64,000 bases of DNA, taken from contig NZ_WACP01000013.1 in NCBI RefSeq assembly GCF_008973665.1, positions 124,001-188,000 of the forward strand. Direction: 5' to 3'. This document shows, one piece after another, positions 1 through 7,784 of this stretch. Source of the stretch: Paenibacillus tengchongensis. Lineage in GTDB: Bacteria; Bacillota; Bacilli; Paenibacillales; Paenibacillaceae. Within the stretch, counting starts at the first letter, position 1. The number at the start of each line of letters is the position of its first letter. The notes under the pieces are model-generated. The model ran no database searches. It saw only the letters and a list, made by a program, of their open reading frames with translations, and had not been told where the DNA came from. The translations under genes and the position numbers were made by a program.

Positions 1-1990
1 GGTAGGCATAATAATCCGGCTGCCCGGCGGCCTTGGTTCCCCAGTCGCTGGTCTCGAAATACTTGTGGCCGTCCACGTAGTAACGGATCAGGCCCGGCAG
101 CCATTCCAGCGTAAATTCATGGTAGTCATCCGCGAATGTCTGTCCTTCCGGCAGCACGTAGGTCTTCGACTGGGACACATGCGGGATGTCATAATGCAGC
201 GAGCCGTGAACGGTGCGCGGGTAGAGGTCCGCCTTCTCCTCATCGCCGGCGACCGGACCCGTCAGCTCCATAATGTCCATCTCGCCGCTGCCCGGCCAAG
301 GCCCGTATTGCTTCTCTTCGTCCGTCGGCATCATCCAGATGGCCGGCCACATGCCCTGCTGGACCGGAAGCTTGGCCCGTACCGTGAACTTGCCGTAGGT
401 CCAGTCGCCTTTCAGCTTGGAGGTAAGCTTGCCGGAGGTATAATTCTTGCCTTCGTGGTCCTGCTTCCGGGCCTCCAGCGTCAGCACGCGGTTGCCGCTC
501 TCCTGCTCCAGGAACGCATTGTCTGGATGGTAGTATTCCAGCTCGTTGTTATACACCAGACCGGTATCCTGTACATTCCACTTGCTCTCGTCAATGGCAG
601 TACCGTCGAACTCGTCGTTCCACACCAGTTCCCACTGGTCTGCGTCCGTGGACGGCGTCGCACTGGGAGCAGCTGTTGCAGATGGCGACGGAGTGGCAGA
701 TGGTGATGGTGTAACCGATGGTGACGGTGAAGCAGATGGAGATGGTGAAGCAGAAGCAGACGGTGTAGCGGATGGCGGCGGTGCAGTCGGGTTCGTTCCC
801 GTGCCTCCGCCGGACATCGCCGTCGGGCTGGCGGTCGGTGACGCTGTAGCGGTGCTGCCCACTCCCTGCAATGAGGTTCCCTGCTGCACCGGAGTATCGT
901 TCAGATATACCCCGGCGGCACCCACCTCCAGCAGCCCGATGCGTCCCTGATTCTTGATCCGGGAGCCGCCTGCCGGCGCCCCGACTGCAAGCACGTCCGC
1001 CCGCGAATTGGCGGACACCTCAATCAGTGCCGGTTGGACCAGCTCCAGCCGGACGGCTGCAGTTCCGTCCTCCAGGACTACACGAACCGGTGAAGTCTGC
1101 TTATCCACGATGACCTTCTGGAGAGTAGCGCCGCGGAAGACGACGGAATGCTGGCCGCCCCCCGAAATCCGGGTCACACCGCTCACCTTCACCCCCGACA
1201 AGGCAGCTTCCCCTTCGCCTGCACCGGCCGTCACATACAGATTGCCGGCGACAGCACCGCCCTTCAGGGTGACGCCCGGACGGTTGACAATGACGCTGCC
1301 CGTAACATCGCCGATGGTGTAAGAGCCTTCGGCCGGGCTGATCCAGCCGATCATCCGCCCCAGCAGGGCCGCCAGCTCGCCCCGGCTGAGGGCTGCCTGC
1401 GGCTTCAGCCGTCCGCCCGGATCGCCGCCGAGATAGCCTGCGGCGACCAGCGCGCTTGCAGCCTCGCGGGCATAGGGCTTCACCTCGGCGCCGTCCGGCT
1501 TTGCGGCCAGTGCCGTGGCCGGGCCTGGCTCAAGCCCGAAGGCGCGGTACAGCAGCGTCATCGCTTCCTGCCGCGCCACCGGTGCGTCCGGCTCAAACCG
1601 GCCATCCGGGTACCCCGTCACCAGGCCGGCTGCATATGCCTGCCGCACCGGCGCTTCATACCAGGAAGAAGCGCTTACATCACTGAACGCAATGTCTCCT
1701 TGCCCGGTGTAACGGAATACCCGGGTCAGCACGGCAGCCATTTCCGCCCGCGTGACAGCGCGGCCCGGTTCGAACCGGCCCGGCCCGGCGCCCTGCAGGA
1801 CGCCGGCGTCCGCCAGCTTCACTACAGCTGCTTCGGCCCAGTGGCCGGTCATATCGGCAAACCCCGCCGATGAAGCTGGGCCTCCGCCTGCTGGAGCAGC
1901 TGCCGCCTGCGGGCTGAAGCCCCCGGCCGGCCAGCAGCCCAGCAGCAGCATGCCTGCCATCAGTCCGCTTATTGCTTTGCGGTATATCAT
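1..1990 (-). CDS. SLH-anchored GH16 endo-beta-glucanase (3' end outside window)
   Basis: Secreted beta-glucan hydrolase (laminarinase/lichenase type) held to the cell wall by S-layer homology domains. The ATG at 1990 follows AGGAGGAATCAC. Residues 1-31 are a signal peptide with a Cys after LLLG, so a lipoprotein is possible. Three SLH repeats follow (about residues 40-210, with TRAE, ARQE and SRGE motifs), then a beta-rich stretch, then a Pro/Ser/Thr-Ala linker of SPSPSATP-like repeats encoded at about 650-860. The GH16 domain starts at QWELVWNDEFDG. The catalytic signature GEMDIMEL lies near 270-295, with Met where Ile/Leu is usual. The C-terminal part of the catalytic domain lies beyond base 1. 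The family assignment is firm; the exact substrate is not visible. Confidence 0.93.
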   Translation of the reverse strand, partial: MIYRKAISGLMAGMLLLGCWPAGGFSPQAAAAPAGGGPASSAGFADMTGHWAEAAVVKLADAGVLQGAGPGRFEPGRAVTRAEMAAVLTRVFRYTGQGDIAFSDVSASSWYEAPVRQAYAAGLVTGYPDGRFEPDAPVARQEAMTLLYRAFGLEPGPATALAAKPDGAEVKPYAREAASALVAAGYLGGDPGGRLKPQAALSRGELAALLGRMIGWISPAEGSYTIGDVTGSVIVNRPGVTLKGGAVAGNLYVTAGAGEGEAALSGVKVSGVTRISGGGQHSVVFRGATLQKVIVDKQTSPVRVVLEDGTAAVRLELVQPALIEVSANSRADVLAVGAPAGGSRIKNQGRIGLLEVGAAGVYLNDTPVQQGTSLQGVGSTATASPTASPTAMSGGGTGTNPTAPPPSATPSASASPSPSASPSPSVTPSPSATPSPSATAAPSATPSTDADQWELVWNDEFDGTAIDESKWNVQDTGLVYNNELEYYHPDNAFLEQESGNRVLTLEARKQDHEGKNYTSGKLTSKLKGDWTYGKFTVRAKLPVQQGMWPAIWMMPTDEEKQYGPWPGSGEMDIMELTGPVAGDEEKADLYPRTVHGSLHYDIPHVSQSKTYVLPEGQTFADDYHEFTLEWLPGLIRYYVDGHKYFETSDWGTKAAGQPDYYAY

Positions 1991-2376
1991 GTGATTCCTC
2001 CTCATGTACCTGCATTATTACCGGCCTTCGCTACCGGTCGATTTCAGTATAGAAGCAGGTCCTATGGGGGTGACATACCATATCCTTAGCCTCCATAACA
2101 AAGATGCAACCTGGATGTTGCTTTGCCGCATACCCCCAGTTCTGCGGACGGCCTGCGCCACGGCCGGTTCTTCTTCCCGGATTATAGAATTGTCTCCCAG
2201 CATATTTTTCAGTTGTGGTACGGGTAAGCGAGCAGGATAAGGGTTGTGATTATAGAACACCTATAGTAGTTACTTACATAATTATCCACCCTGTTCAATT
2301 TACTCTACTTAAGGGTTAGCGCCGATGGCGAGAGAATTAACCCTCAACCGCAAGGGGGAGCGAAGGAGGATTTTCA
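1991..2376. other. Divergent intergenic region, no gene seen
   Basis: This gap separates the leftward GH16 gene from the rightward SDR gene and should hold both promoters. Open frames here have no convincing ribosome binding site or domain. The only clear signals are the AGGAGG of the GH16 gene just left of 2002 and the AAGGAGGA of the SDR gene at about 2363-2370. Confidence 0.5.
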
Positions 2377-3165
2377 TTGAAAAATATCGTGATAACCGGC
2401 AGTACACGGGGGATCGGGTTCTCTATGGCAATGGAGTTTCTGCGGGCCGGATGTAATGTTATCTTGTCTGGCAGGGGTGAAAGATTACCGGAAGCCGCCG
2501 CGGCTTCACTTTCGCTCTTTGAGGGGAAATACATCTATGTCCCATGCAATGTCCAACACAAAGCAAGTCTCCAGAACCTCTGGGACACATCTATGGATCA
2601 ATGGGGCAGGATAGATATCTGGATCAATAATGCGGGGCAAAATGCGCCGCACAAGTATGCTTGGGAAACGGGCGAATCTTACACTGACAATATTATAAAA
2701 ACTAATATTACAGGCATGATATATGGATCACAGATTGCGGCAGCAGGGATGCTCAAGCAGGGGCATGGGGCGATATACAGTATGGAGGGTCTGGGCTCCA
2801 ACAATATGATCCAGCCCAAGACCATATTGTACGGTACCACGAAGCACGCATTAACGTATTTTACGAAGGGGCTTACCAAAGAACTGGAAGGCACAGGAAT
2901 CCTGGCAGGGAGGCTATCTCCCGGCATGATGCTGACTGATTTTATTACACGAACGCCCGACGGTGATCCATCGGAGGTCATCTCGGATGAGAGGTTCAGA
3001 AGAATATTTAATATATTGGCAGACAAACCGGAGACGGTCGCCAAATTCCTCGTACCCAGAATACTCAGCAACACCAGGAACGGCGCTCAAATCGCCTGGC
3101 TGACCAACCGGAAGGCTGCATGGCGTTTTATGACGGCGGGGTTCCGCAAGGACAGGCTGATTTAG
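2377..3165 (+). CDS. SDR-family oxidoreductase (NYC1/NOL-like)
   Basis: Classical short-chain dehydrogenase/reductase of 262 residues, the usual length. The start is TTG at 2377, seven bases after AAGGAGGA. The Rossmann cofactor motif TGSTRGIG is at residues 7-14, NNAG at 84-87 and the catalytic YxxxK is Y152/K156 (YGTTK), with a candidate serine in YSMEGLGS. The WINNAGQNA and LYGTTKHAL segments remind me of plant and bacterial chlorophyll(ide) b reductase-like SDRs, but the substrate in a non-photosynthetic bacterium is unknown. It stands alone, 76 bp before the antitoxin gene and on the same strand. SDR is sure; the subfamily is a guess. Confidence 0.88.
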   Translation: MKNIVITGSTRGIGFSMAMEFLRAGCNVILSGRGERLPEAAAASLSLFEGKYIYVPCNVQHKASLQNLWDTSMDQWGRIDIWINNAGQNAPHKYAWETGESYTDNIIKTNITGMIYGSQIAAAGMLKQGHGAIYSMEGLGSNNMIQPKTILYGTTKHALTYFTKGLTKELEGTGILAGRLSPGMMLTDFITRTPDGDPSEVISDERFRRIFNILADKPETVAKFLVPRILSNTRNGAQIAWLTNRKAAWRFMTAGFRKDRLI

Positions 3166-3241
3166 ATCAAAGAGGCTCAACACTGCATCCATTGATTGAC
3201 TTGCAAAGGAGATGTGTTTAGACAATTTAGGGGGCGGTTTT

Positions 3242-3472
3242 ATGTTTCAGGTCCAGGAATGGGGGAGCAGCTTGGGCATTCGCATCCCGAAGTCCATTGC
3301 CTTGAAGGTCGGTATTGAAGAAGGCTCTGAAGTCGATCTCGATGTGAAAGACGGGCAGCTTGTAATCAAACCGAAGTCGGCAACACTGGACGAGATTCTT
3401 TCCAGGGTCACGCCGGACAATCTCCATAAAGAGGTTTCTACTGGTGAAATACAAGGACGGGAAGCAGGGTGA
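3242..3472 (+). CDS. mazE: MazE/AbrB-fold antitoxin (orphan)
   Basis: Small (76 aa) antitoxin-type protein with an N-terminal SpoVT/AbrB swapped-hairpin DNA-binding domain: FQVQEWGSSLGIRIPKSIAL, then GSEVDLDVKDGQLVIKP. The acidic tail (LDEILSRVTPDNLHKEV) is where MazE normally wraps MazF. I chose ATG 3242, preceded by AGGGGGCGG, over the in-frame ATG at 3212 because family members begin at this point. The stop overlaps a GTG that opens the MazF-like reading frame, the usual mazEF coupling, but that partner is truncated. The protein may still act as a DNA-binding regulator. Confidence 0.85.
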   Translation: MFQVQEWGSSLGIRIPKSIALKVGIEEGSEVDLDVKDGQLVIKPKSATLDEILSRVTPDNLHKEVSTGEIQGREAG

Positions 3473-3570
3473 CGGGCGGATATGTGCCGGATCGGGGTGA
3501 CTTGGTATGGTTGCAGATCAACCCCCACGAAATTAGTAAAGAGGGGCAGCGAGCCCCCTTTTTTTGTTAA
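3469..3570 (+). pseudogene. 5' stub of mazF toxin gene
   Basis: The GTG at 3469 overlaps the mazE stop and opens a frame reading VTGGYVPDRGDLVWLQINPHE, the conserved N-terminus of MazF/PemK (YVPDRGDxVWLxFxPQ). After about 20 codons the homology stops, and the frame runs through a terminator hairpin to TAA at 3570. The following ~90 residues of the endoribonuclease, including the rest of its active site, are missing. A deletion that fused the toxin start to a downstream terminator is the simplest explanation. The residual peptide cannot be a working toxin. Confidence 0.75.
3543..3566 (+). terminator. Rho-independent terminator after mazE/mazF stub
   Basis: GGGGC-agcga-GCCCC stem followed by CTTTTTTT. 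It ends transcription from the SDR/mazE side and lies inside the mazF stub frame, converging on the leftward kinase gene. Confidence 0.8.
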
Positions 3571-3581
3571 CTAACTGAATG

Positions 3582-4586
3582 TTAACTCCATATATCTACA
3601 ATCGGAATGCCCTTTTCAATTCTTACTTTGGCTTCGGCCATAAAATCTTTGCCCCATTGATTTAAAGTGGAGATATCGGGATGGTTTCTGTACATGCCAA
3701 CGTATACAATGATTTCCCGGAGGCGCAGAAACAGGGGGATTTTCTTTATCCAATAATCGTCGATCCTATATTCGGAAATGTAGCCTTTCATGAAATGCTC
3801 CATGAAGCGGCTGGCTTGTGACTCCCGCAACGCTCTTCCATCATCCCCACCGTATACATAGACCAGATAGTACATTGGGGTGACAATATCATTAATGAAC
3901 CAGTTGTACTGAGCCTCATCAAAGTCAAACAAAGTAATACTGCGATCATTCACCTTAAAATTGCCCACATGAATGTCCCCATGGGTTAATCCATAAGACT
4001 CAGAATCAATCGGCAATTCATGTTCAAGTGCAGATATTGTATTCCTACAACCTTGAATAACCTTTGTCTGATCAGAGGGAATAAACTTGTGTCTATTCAT
4101 CAAGTAGTAATTATGGCGCCAGTCTTTACGCGCTATGGTCTGATCGGAAGGTGTATATAACTTTGAGAGCGCATGCAGTTTTCCGGCCGCTACTCCGCAT
4201 TTATAATACAACTCATGGTCGTGAAGGCAGTCAGGGTAAGAGGCGGCTTCCCCTTTTGCTTTAATAAACGAAGTAACTATGAAAGAGCCATCATTTACAT
4301 TGATGTATTCAACTAAATTGCCTTGTAGCGATTCAACGGGTATCGAGACTGAAAGACCATTACGATGCAGGAATAGCAGCCAATCTAATTCGCCCTGGAC
4401 TAATTCCAACCTGCGGTGTTCAGCCGGCGTGAACCGTAAAACGTACTGTTGTTCATTTCTTTGGTATTCGTATACGAAATTCATGGAACCACCCATACTG
4501 GTCAGTTCTTTTAAGGAAGTACCAAATAAGGATGCTCCATACCGGATAATATCAGCGTCAAGCTTTGCTATAATGTCCTGTTCCAA
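3582..4586 (-). CDS. APH/ChoK-like small-molecule kinase
   Basis: 334-residue protein of the aminoglycoside phosphotransferase / homoserine kinase type II superfamily, which transfers phosphate from ATP to a small hydroxylated substrate in the cytoplasm. The catalytic loop THGDIHVGN is at residues 201-209 and the Mg-binding LFDFDEA at 219-225. The N-lobe has the G-rich MGGSMNFVYEY and the beta-strand lysine position is replaced by YVLRF. The start is TTG 4586, nine bases after GAGAGGAG. It is monocistronic, convergent with mazE. Resistance, amino-alcohol or sugar phosphorylation are all possible. Confidence 0.8.
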   Translation of the reverse strand: MEQDIIAKLDADIIRYGASLFGTSLKELTSMGGSMNFVYEYQRNEQQYVLRFTPAEHRRLELVQGELDWLLFLHRNGLSVSIPVESLQGNLVEYINVNDGSFIVTSFIKAKGEAASYPDCLHDHELYYKCGVAAGKLHALSKLYTPSDQTIARKDWRHNYYLMNRHKFIPSDQTKVIQGCRNTISALEHELPIDSESYGLTHGDIHVGNFKVNDRSITLFDFDEAQYNWFINDIVTPMYYLVYVYGGDDGRALRESQASRFMEHFMKGYISEYRIDDYWIKKIPLFLRLREIIVYVGMYRNHPDISTLNQWGKDFMAEAKVRIEKGIPIVDIWS

Positions 4587-4783
4587 AGTCGTGTTCTCCT
4601 CTCTAATATAAAATCCTTATAGAGAGTAGTTACGCAAGCGGATGTACCTGAACCAATGGGTTTGCATTACAGATCGCTCCTCGTTATAGATGTACAAATT
4701 TACAATAACACATTTATCTGTTGGGAATATGGAACGGTTGATTATACTTGTTTTCAACGGCGTAGTTCTTGCAGGTGCGTGGA

Positions 4784-4957
4784 TTGAAATTTCCTTTTGC
4801 CATGTTATAATAAAGGCAGAAATAGCGTAAAATGCAAAGAGAGCCGTGCTACCAACACGACTCCCCTTTTGCAATAGCCGCTTTTAAGGGCGGCGGCTTC
4901 GGAATAGCAGTCATGAGATAGACCGGTTCCTTGGGATAGGGCGGTCTATTTCTTTTT
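4784..4957 (+). ncRNA. Antisense antitoxin RNA, TA copy A (with promoter)
   Basis: Predicted RNA antitoxin. The promoter is TTGAAA (4784-4789), 16 bp, TATAAT (4806-4811) with an extended TG. The start should be near 4818. The RNA has a hairpin region (AGAGCCGTG...CACGACTC), an AGCCGC...GGCGG(C)GGCT hairpin, and a terminator stem ATAGACCG/CGGTCTAT (4918-4925/4942-4949) followed by TTCTTTTT. Its 3' end runs into the 3' end of the leftward toxin gene. The same layout recurs at 28.2 and 47.9 kb. Confidence 0.72.
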
Positions 4958-5029
4958 GAGGTAGTTAAGCAGAGCAATAATGAACATGCCGAACATGAAC
5001 ATCAGTGACAACGCTTGATAAACCTCCAT
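4946..5029 (-). CDS. Holin-like type I toxin peptide, copy A
   Basis: 27-codon membrane peptide of the putative holin-like toxin (Hol_Tox, TxpA/BsrG-like) family. The start is ATG 5029, preceded by AGGTGAAGCC. The sequence opens MEVYQALSLMFMFG, is one hydrophobic helix and ends in NYLKKK. The stop codon is part of the terminator stem shared with the antisense RNA. A TGGTATAAT extended -10 lies on the minus strand at 5128-5133, giving a ~90-base leader. Such peptides insert in the membrane and depolarise it unless the antisense RNA blocks the mRNA. It is 93% or more identical by eye to copy D. Confidence 0.8.
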   Translation of the reverse strand: MEVYQALSLMFMFGMFIIALLNYLKKK

Positions 5030-5127
5030 GGCTTCACCTAATGGCTTTCGGAGAAAGCCTCTTCGTAAGCATAAGCTTTTCCGGGAGATTAGCCGACCGC
5101 CCTTGCAAGCCTTCTATTGCTCTCGCG

Positions 5128-5133
5128 ATTATA
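5128..5133 (-). promoter_or_regulatory. Extended -10 of toxin A promoter
   Basis: TATAAT on the minus strand preceded by TGG; the -35 is weak. The leader that follows carries GGGCGGTCGGCTAATCTC-like sequence and a GGCTTTC/GAAAGCC hairpin just before the ribosome binding site, both kept in the other copies. Confidence 0.55.
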
Positions 5134-5198
5134 CCATGTTGTACTGTGAGTTGGAAGATTATACAATTCAATCCTGGGAGAAAATCCTAAGGTAACAA

Positions 5199-6479
5199 TT
5201 AATCCAAATCCACATCAATCTCCTCAAACTGCGGAACCGCCGGCAGTACATTATCAATGGGCCGGAAGAACACCTCCAGCTTCAGCTCGCCTGGCTCAAA
5301 AAGAATAATTTGCTGCGTCCCCAGATTATAAAGATCCCCATTCGTTTGCTCTCCGGGTGCTTCCCCGCCGTAGTAAGAGGCTACGGACTTCAGCTCATCT
5401 ACGGTGACTTCTTCCCCTTTGGACTCAAGCGCATCCTTCATACTTTCATATCTTGCGGTGTTGAATAAGTTCAAGGAGTGGTTATTAAAGTTACCTTTTA
5501 GCAGAAATGAGTTCACACTTCCGATCGAGTCACTGATCCCCCAGACGATCTTGCCGTTGAATTCGGACTCTTCTGTCCGGACGTCACGAAGGCTGTTGGC
5601 CTGCCCGCTTACATTATTCTCCAGAACCTTGCTTTCGGTTGGATCGCTCATAAAGATTAGATGGCTAAATGCATACTCCCGATCGGGGGAGGTCAAATAA
5701 GCCGCAACCTCATCCATCGTCTGATAATGCTCCAGCGCATACCGCAAATCCATAGGGTACGAATATTTCGAGGAGGAAGAATACGCTGCCCCCGTCCCTG
5801 CATCCAGAATTGCCCCAAAGACCTTGTCATCATTAAATCCGGAAACCGTCCCCATAAACCCTAAATAGCCAATCGTCACGATGGATTTATTATCATTCTT
5901 GTACGTAACGACCGCATGCATTCTGGAAAGCTGATTCTTCGTGCCGTTAACCCAGTCCAGAATTCTCGCCGTAATGGTCTCACCGGTCTCGGAACGTTGT
6001 CCGTATACACTAACCGCTGAACACTGGGTGCCTCTCGCTACATCCGGAAACAGATTGATCAAGAACAGCTCCTCCGCAGACAGCTTCCCGTCTCCTCTGA
6101 TGCTGTCGGCCCCCCCTGAGAAATTCGAGGCAATTCCTTCAATTTCATCTGCATAATCCTGTTCCATTTGCGGCTTGATATCCTTTACTCTTTGTAAAAG
6201 AAAGTCAAGATCCTGGTTGTCCCTGGTCATATCGGCCAGGTAGGAATCGAAAAGGCTTTCATAATCCGGTACAGCTTCCAGGATCGCCGCACCATAGGCT
6301 TTTCCCATCTCATAATGGGATGTGCCCGCAGTATAATCAAGGACCACCTCAAAGTGGCTGCCCTTATGGACCATCGAGACAGGCTCTTTGGATACGCCAG
6401 CCGCCGCCTTACCATTAGAACAACCAGCTACATTCACAGCAAGAATGAGAAATAGGCCTAGCCTTAAGTATCTCTTCAT
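5199..6479 (-). CDS. C45-family (acyltransferase/amidohydrolase) lipoprotein
   Basis: 426-residue exported protein related to the peptidase C45 / acyl-CoA:6-APA acyltransferase group of Ntn-hydrolases. A lipoprotein signal peptide ends in VAGC with Cys20. The probable nucleophile is Cys153 in RGTQCSAVSV, followed by the typical ITARILDW strand. In this family the Cys becomes the new N-terminus after self-cleavage and hydrolyses amide bonds. Two further ATGs lie 6 and 12 bases upstream; I prefer ATG 6479 because GGAGATGAAC gives it normal ribosome spacing. The gene is monocistronic. The substrate cannot be read from the sequence. Confidence 0.78.
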   Translation of the reverse strand: MKRYLRLGLFLILAVNVAGCSNGKAAAGVSKEPVSMVHKGSHFEVVLDYTAGTSHYEMGKAYGAAILEAVPDYESLFDSYLADMTRDNQDLDFLLQRVKDIKPQMEQDYADEIEGIASNFSGGADSIRGDGKLSAEELFLINLFPDVARGTQCSAVSVYGQRSETGETITARILDWVNGTKNQLSRMHAVVTYKNDNKSIVTIGYLGFMGTVSGFNDDKVFGAILDAGTGAAYSSSSKYSYPMDLRYALEHYQTMDEVAAYLTSPDREYAFSHLIFMSDPTESKVLENNVSGQANSLRDVRTEESEFNGKIVWGISDSIGSVNSFLLKGNFNNHSLNLFNTARYESMKDALESKGEEVTVDELKSVASYYGGEAPGEQTNGDLYNLGTQQIILFEPGELKLEVFFRPIDNVLPAVPQFEEIDVDLD

Positions 6480-6733
6480 GTTCATCTCCATTCGGCCGCC
6501 GGCGGCGGCAAGCTGTAGGTATCCGGTGCAGCAGCCCCTCCATGTGTGAGGATATTGGGGAAGGATGCTTCGCTCCGGATTATGGTATACTTGTGGAAGT
6601 GTCTACACCTTAACACAACCTGTCGTTTATTATGTGAAGCTTTGACATGCTGTATCTAAAAGCAAGGATATCAACAAGTTAGTCTACTATTTCGGGAAGG
6701 ATGATTCCCGGTATTTATAGAGAGGTTTTCGAG

Positions 6734-7723
6734 ATGACAACAAATTTCTGGCGTGAGTTGCCACGGCCATTTTTTATCCTGGCGCCCATGGAGGATGTGA
6801 CGGATGTAGTATTCCGCCATGTGGTGAGTGAAGCGGGCAGACCGGATGTGTTCTTTACAGAGTTTGCGAATACGGAGAGCTATTGTCACCCGGAAGGGAA
6901 CCATAGTGTGCGCGGGCGGCTGACGTTCACCGAGGACGAACAGCCCATGGTCGCGCATATCTGGGGCGATAAGCCGGAATACTTCCGGCAGATGAGCATC
7001 GGCCTCGCCAAGGAAGGCTTTAAAGGCATCGATATCAACATGGGCTGCCCTGTCGCCAATGTAGCCGAGAACGGCAAAGGAAGCGGCCTGATCTGCCGTC
7101 CCGAGCTGGCAGCGGAGCTCATCCAGGCGGCCAAAGCCGGGGGACTGCCCGTCAGCGTCAAGACAAGGCTCGGCTTCACCAGCGTAGACGAATGGCGCGG
7201 CTGGTTAACCCATATTTTGCAGCAGGATATCGTGAATCTGTCCATCCATCTACGCACCAGAGAGGAAATGAGCAAGGTGGCTGCCCACTGGGAGCTGATT
7301 CCGGAGATCAAGAAGCTCCGCGATGAGGTGGCGCCGCATACCCTGCTGACCATTAACGGGGATATCCCTGACCGGCAGACCGGCCTTAAGCTCGCGGAGG
7401 AGTACGGGGTGGATGGGATTATGATCGGGCGGGGGATTTTTCATAATCCGTATGCCTTTGAGCAGGAGCCGAGGGAACACAGTAGTAACGAGTTGCTGGA
7501 TCTGCTGCGGCTGCACCTGGATCTCTATGATCAGTATTCCGCGCTGGAGCAGCGTTCGTACCGCCCTCTGACCCGGTTCTTCAAAATATACGTCCGCGGC
7601 TTCCGCGGGGCCAGCGAGCTGCGAAACCACTTAATGAACACCAGGTCCACAAGCGAAGCGCGTGCGCTGCTGGAGGAGTTCGCAAGCAAGGAGCATGACG
7701 GGGCGGAGGAGCTTGGAGAGTAA
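6734..7723 (+). CDS. dus: tRNA-dihydrouridine synthase
   Basis: FMN-dependent reductase that converts uridine to dihydrouridine in the tRNA D-loop. 329 residues, normal length. The TIM-barrel opening FILAPMEDVTD is at residues 14-24, the active-site cysteine C105 in INMGCP, then KTRLG and IMIGRGIFHNP for phosphate/FMN binding, and a helical C-terminal tRNA-binding domain. ATG 6734 has GAGAGG about nine bases upstream; an in-frame ATG at 6701 lacks this. A TTGACA at about 6641 may be the -35. Its last ~90 bp are copied in degraded form at 10581-10638. Confidence 0.92.
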   Translation: MTTNFWRELPRPFFILAPMEDVTDVVFRHVVSEAGRPDVFFTEFANTESYCHPEGNHSVRGRLTFTEDEQPMVAHIWGDKPEYFRQMSIGLAKEGFKGIDINMGCPVANVAENGKGSGLICRPELAAELIQAAKAGGLPVSVKTRLGFTSVDEWRGWLTHILQQDIVNLSIHLRTREEMSKVAAHWELIPEIKKLRDEVAPHTLLTINGDIPDRQTGLKLAEEYGVDGIMIGRGIFHNPYAFEQEPREHSSNELLDLLRLHLDLYDQYSALEQRSYRPLTRFFKIYVRGFRGASELRNHLMNTRSTSEARALLEEFASKEHDGAEELGE

Positions 7724-7729
7724 GCTGCC
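7636..7729 (+). repeat. Direct repeat, left copy (dus 3' end)
   Basis: Stretch from GAACACCAG to TAAGCTGCC at the end of dus. It recurs at 10581-10638 with one internal deletion of about 35 bp and a few substitutions; the shared core is GAGCATGACGGGGCGGAGGA. Confidence 0.75.
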
Positions 7730-7784
7730 CGGATTGTAATCATGCAGCATAACAAGTATTACTACAGAGAAGGCAGGAAAAGTA

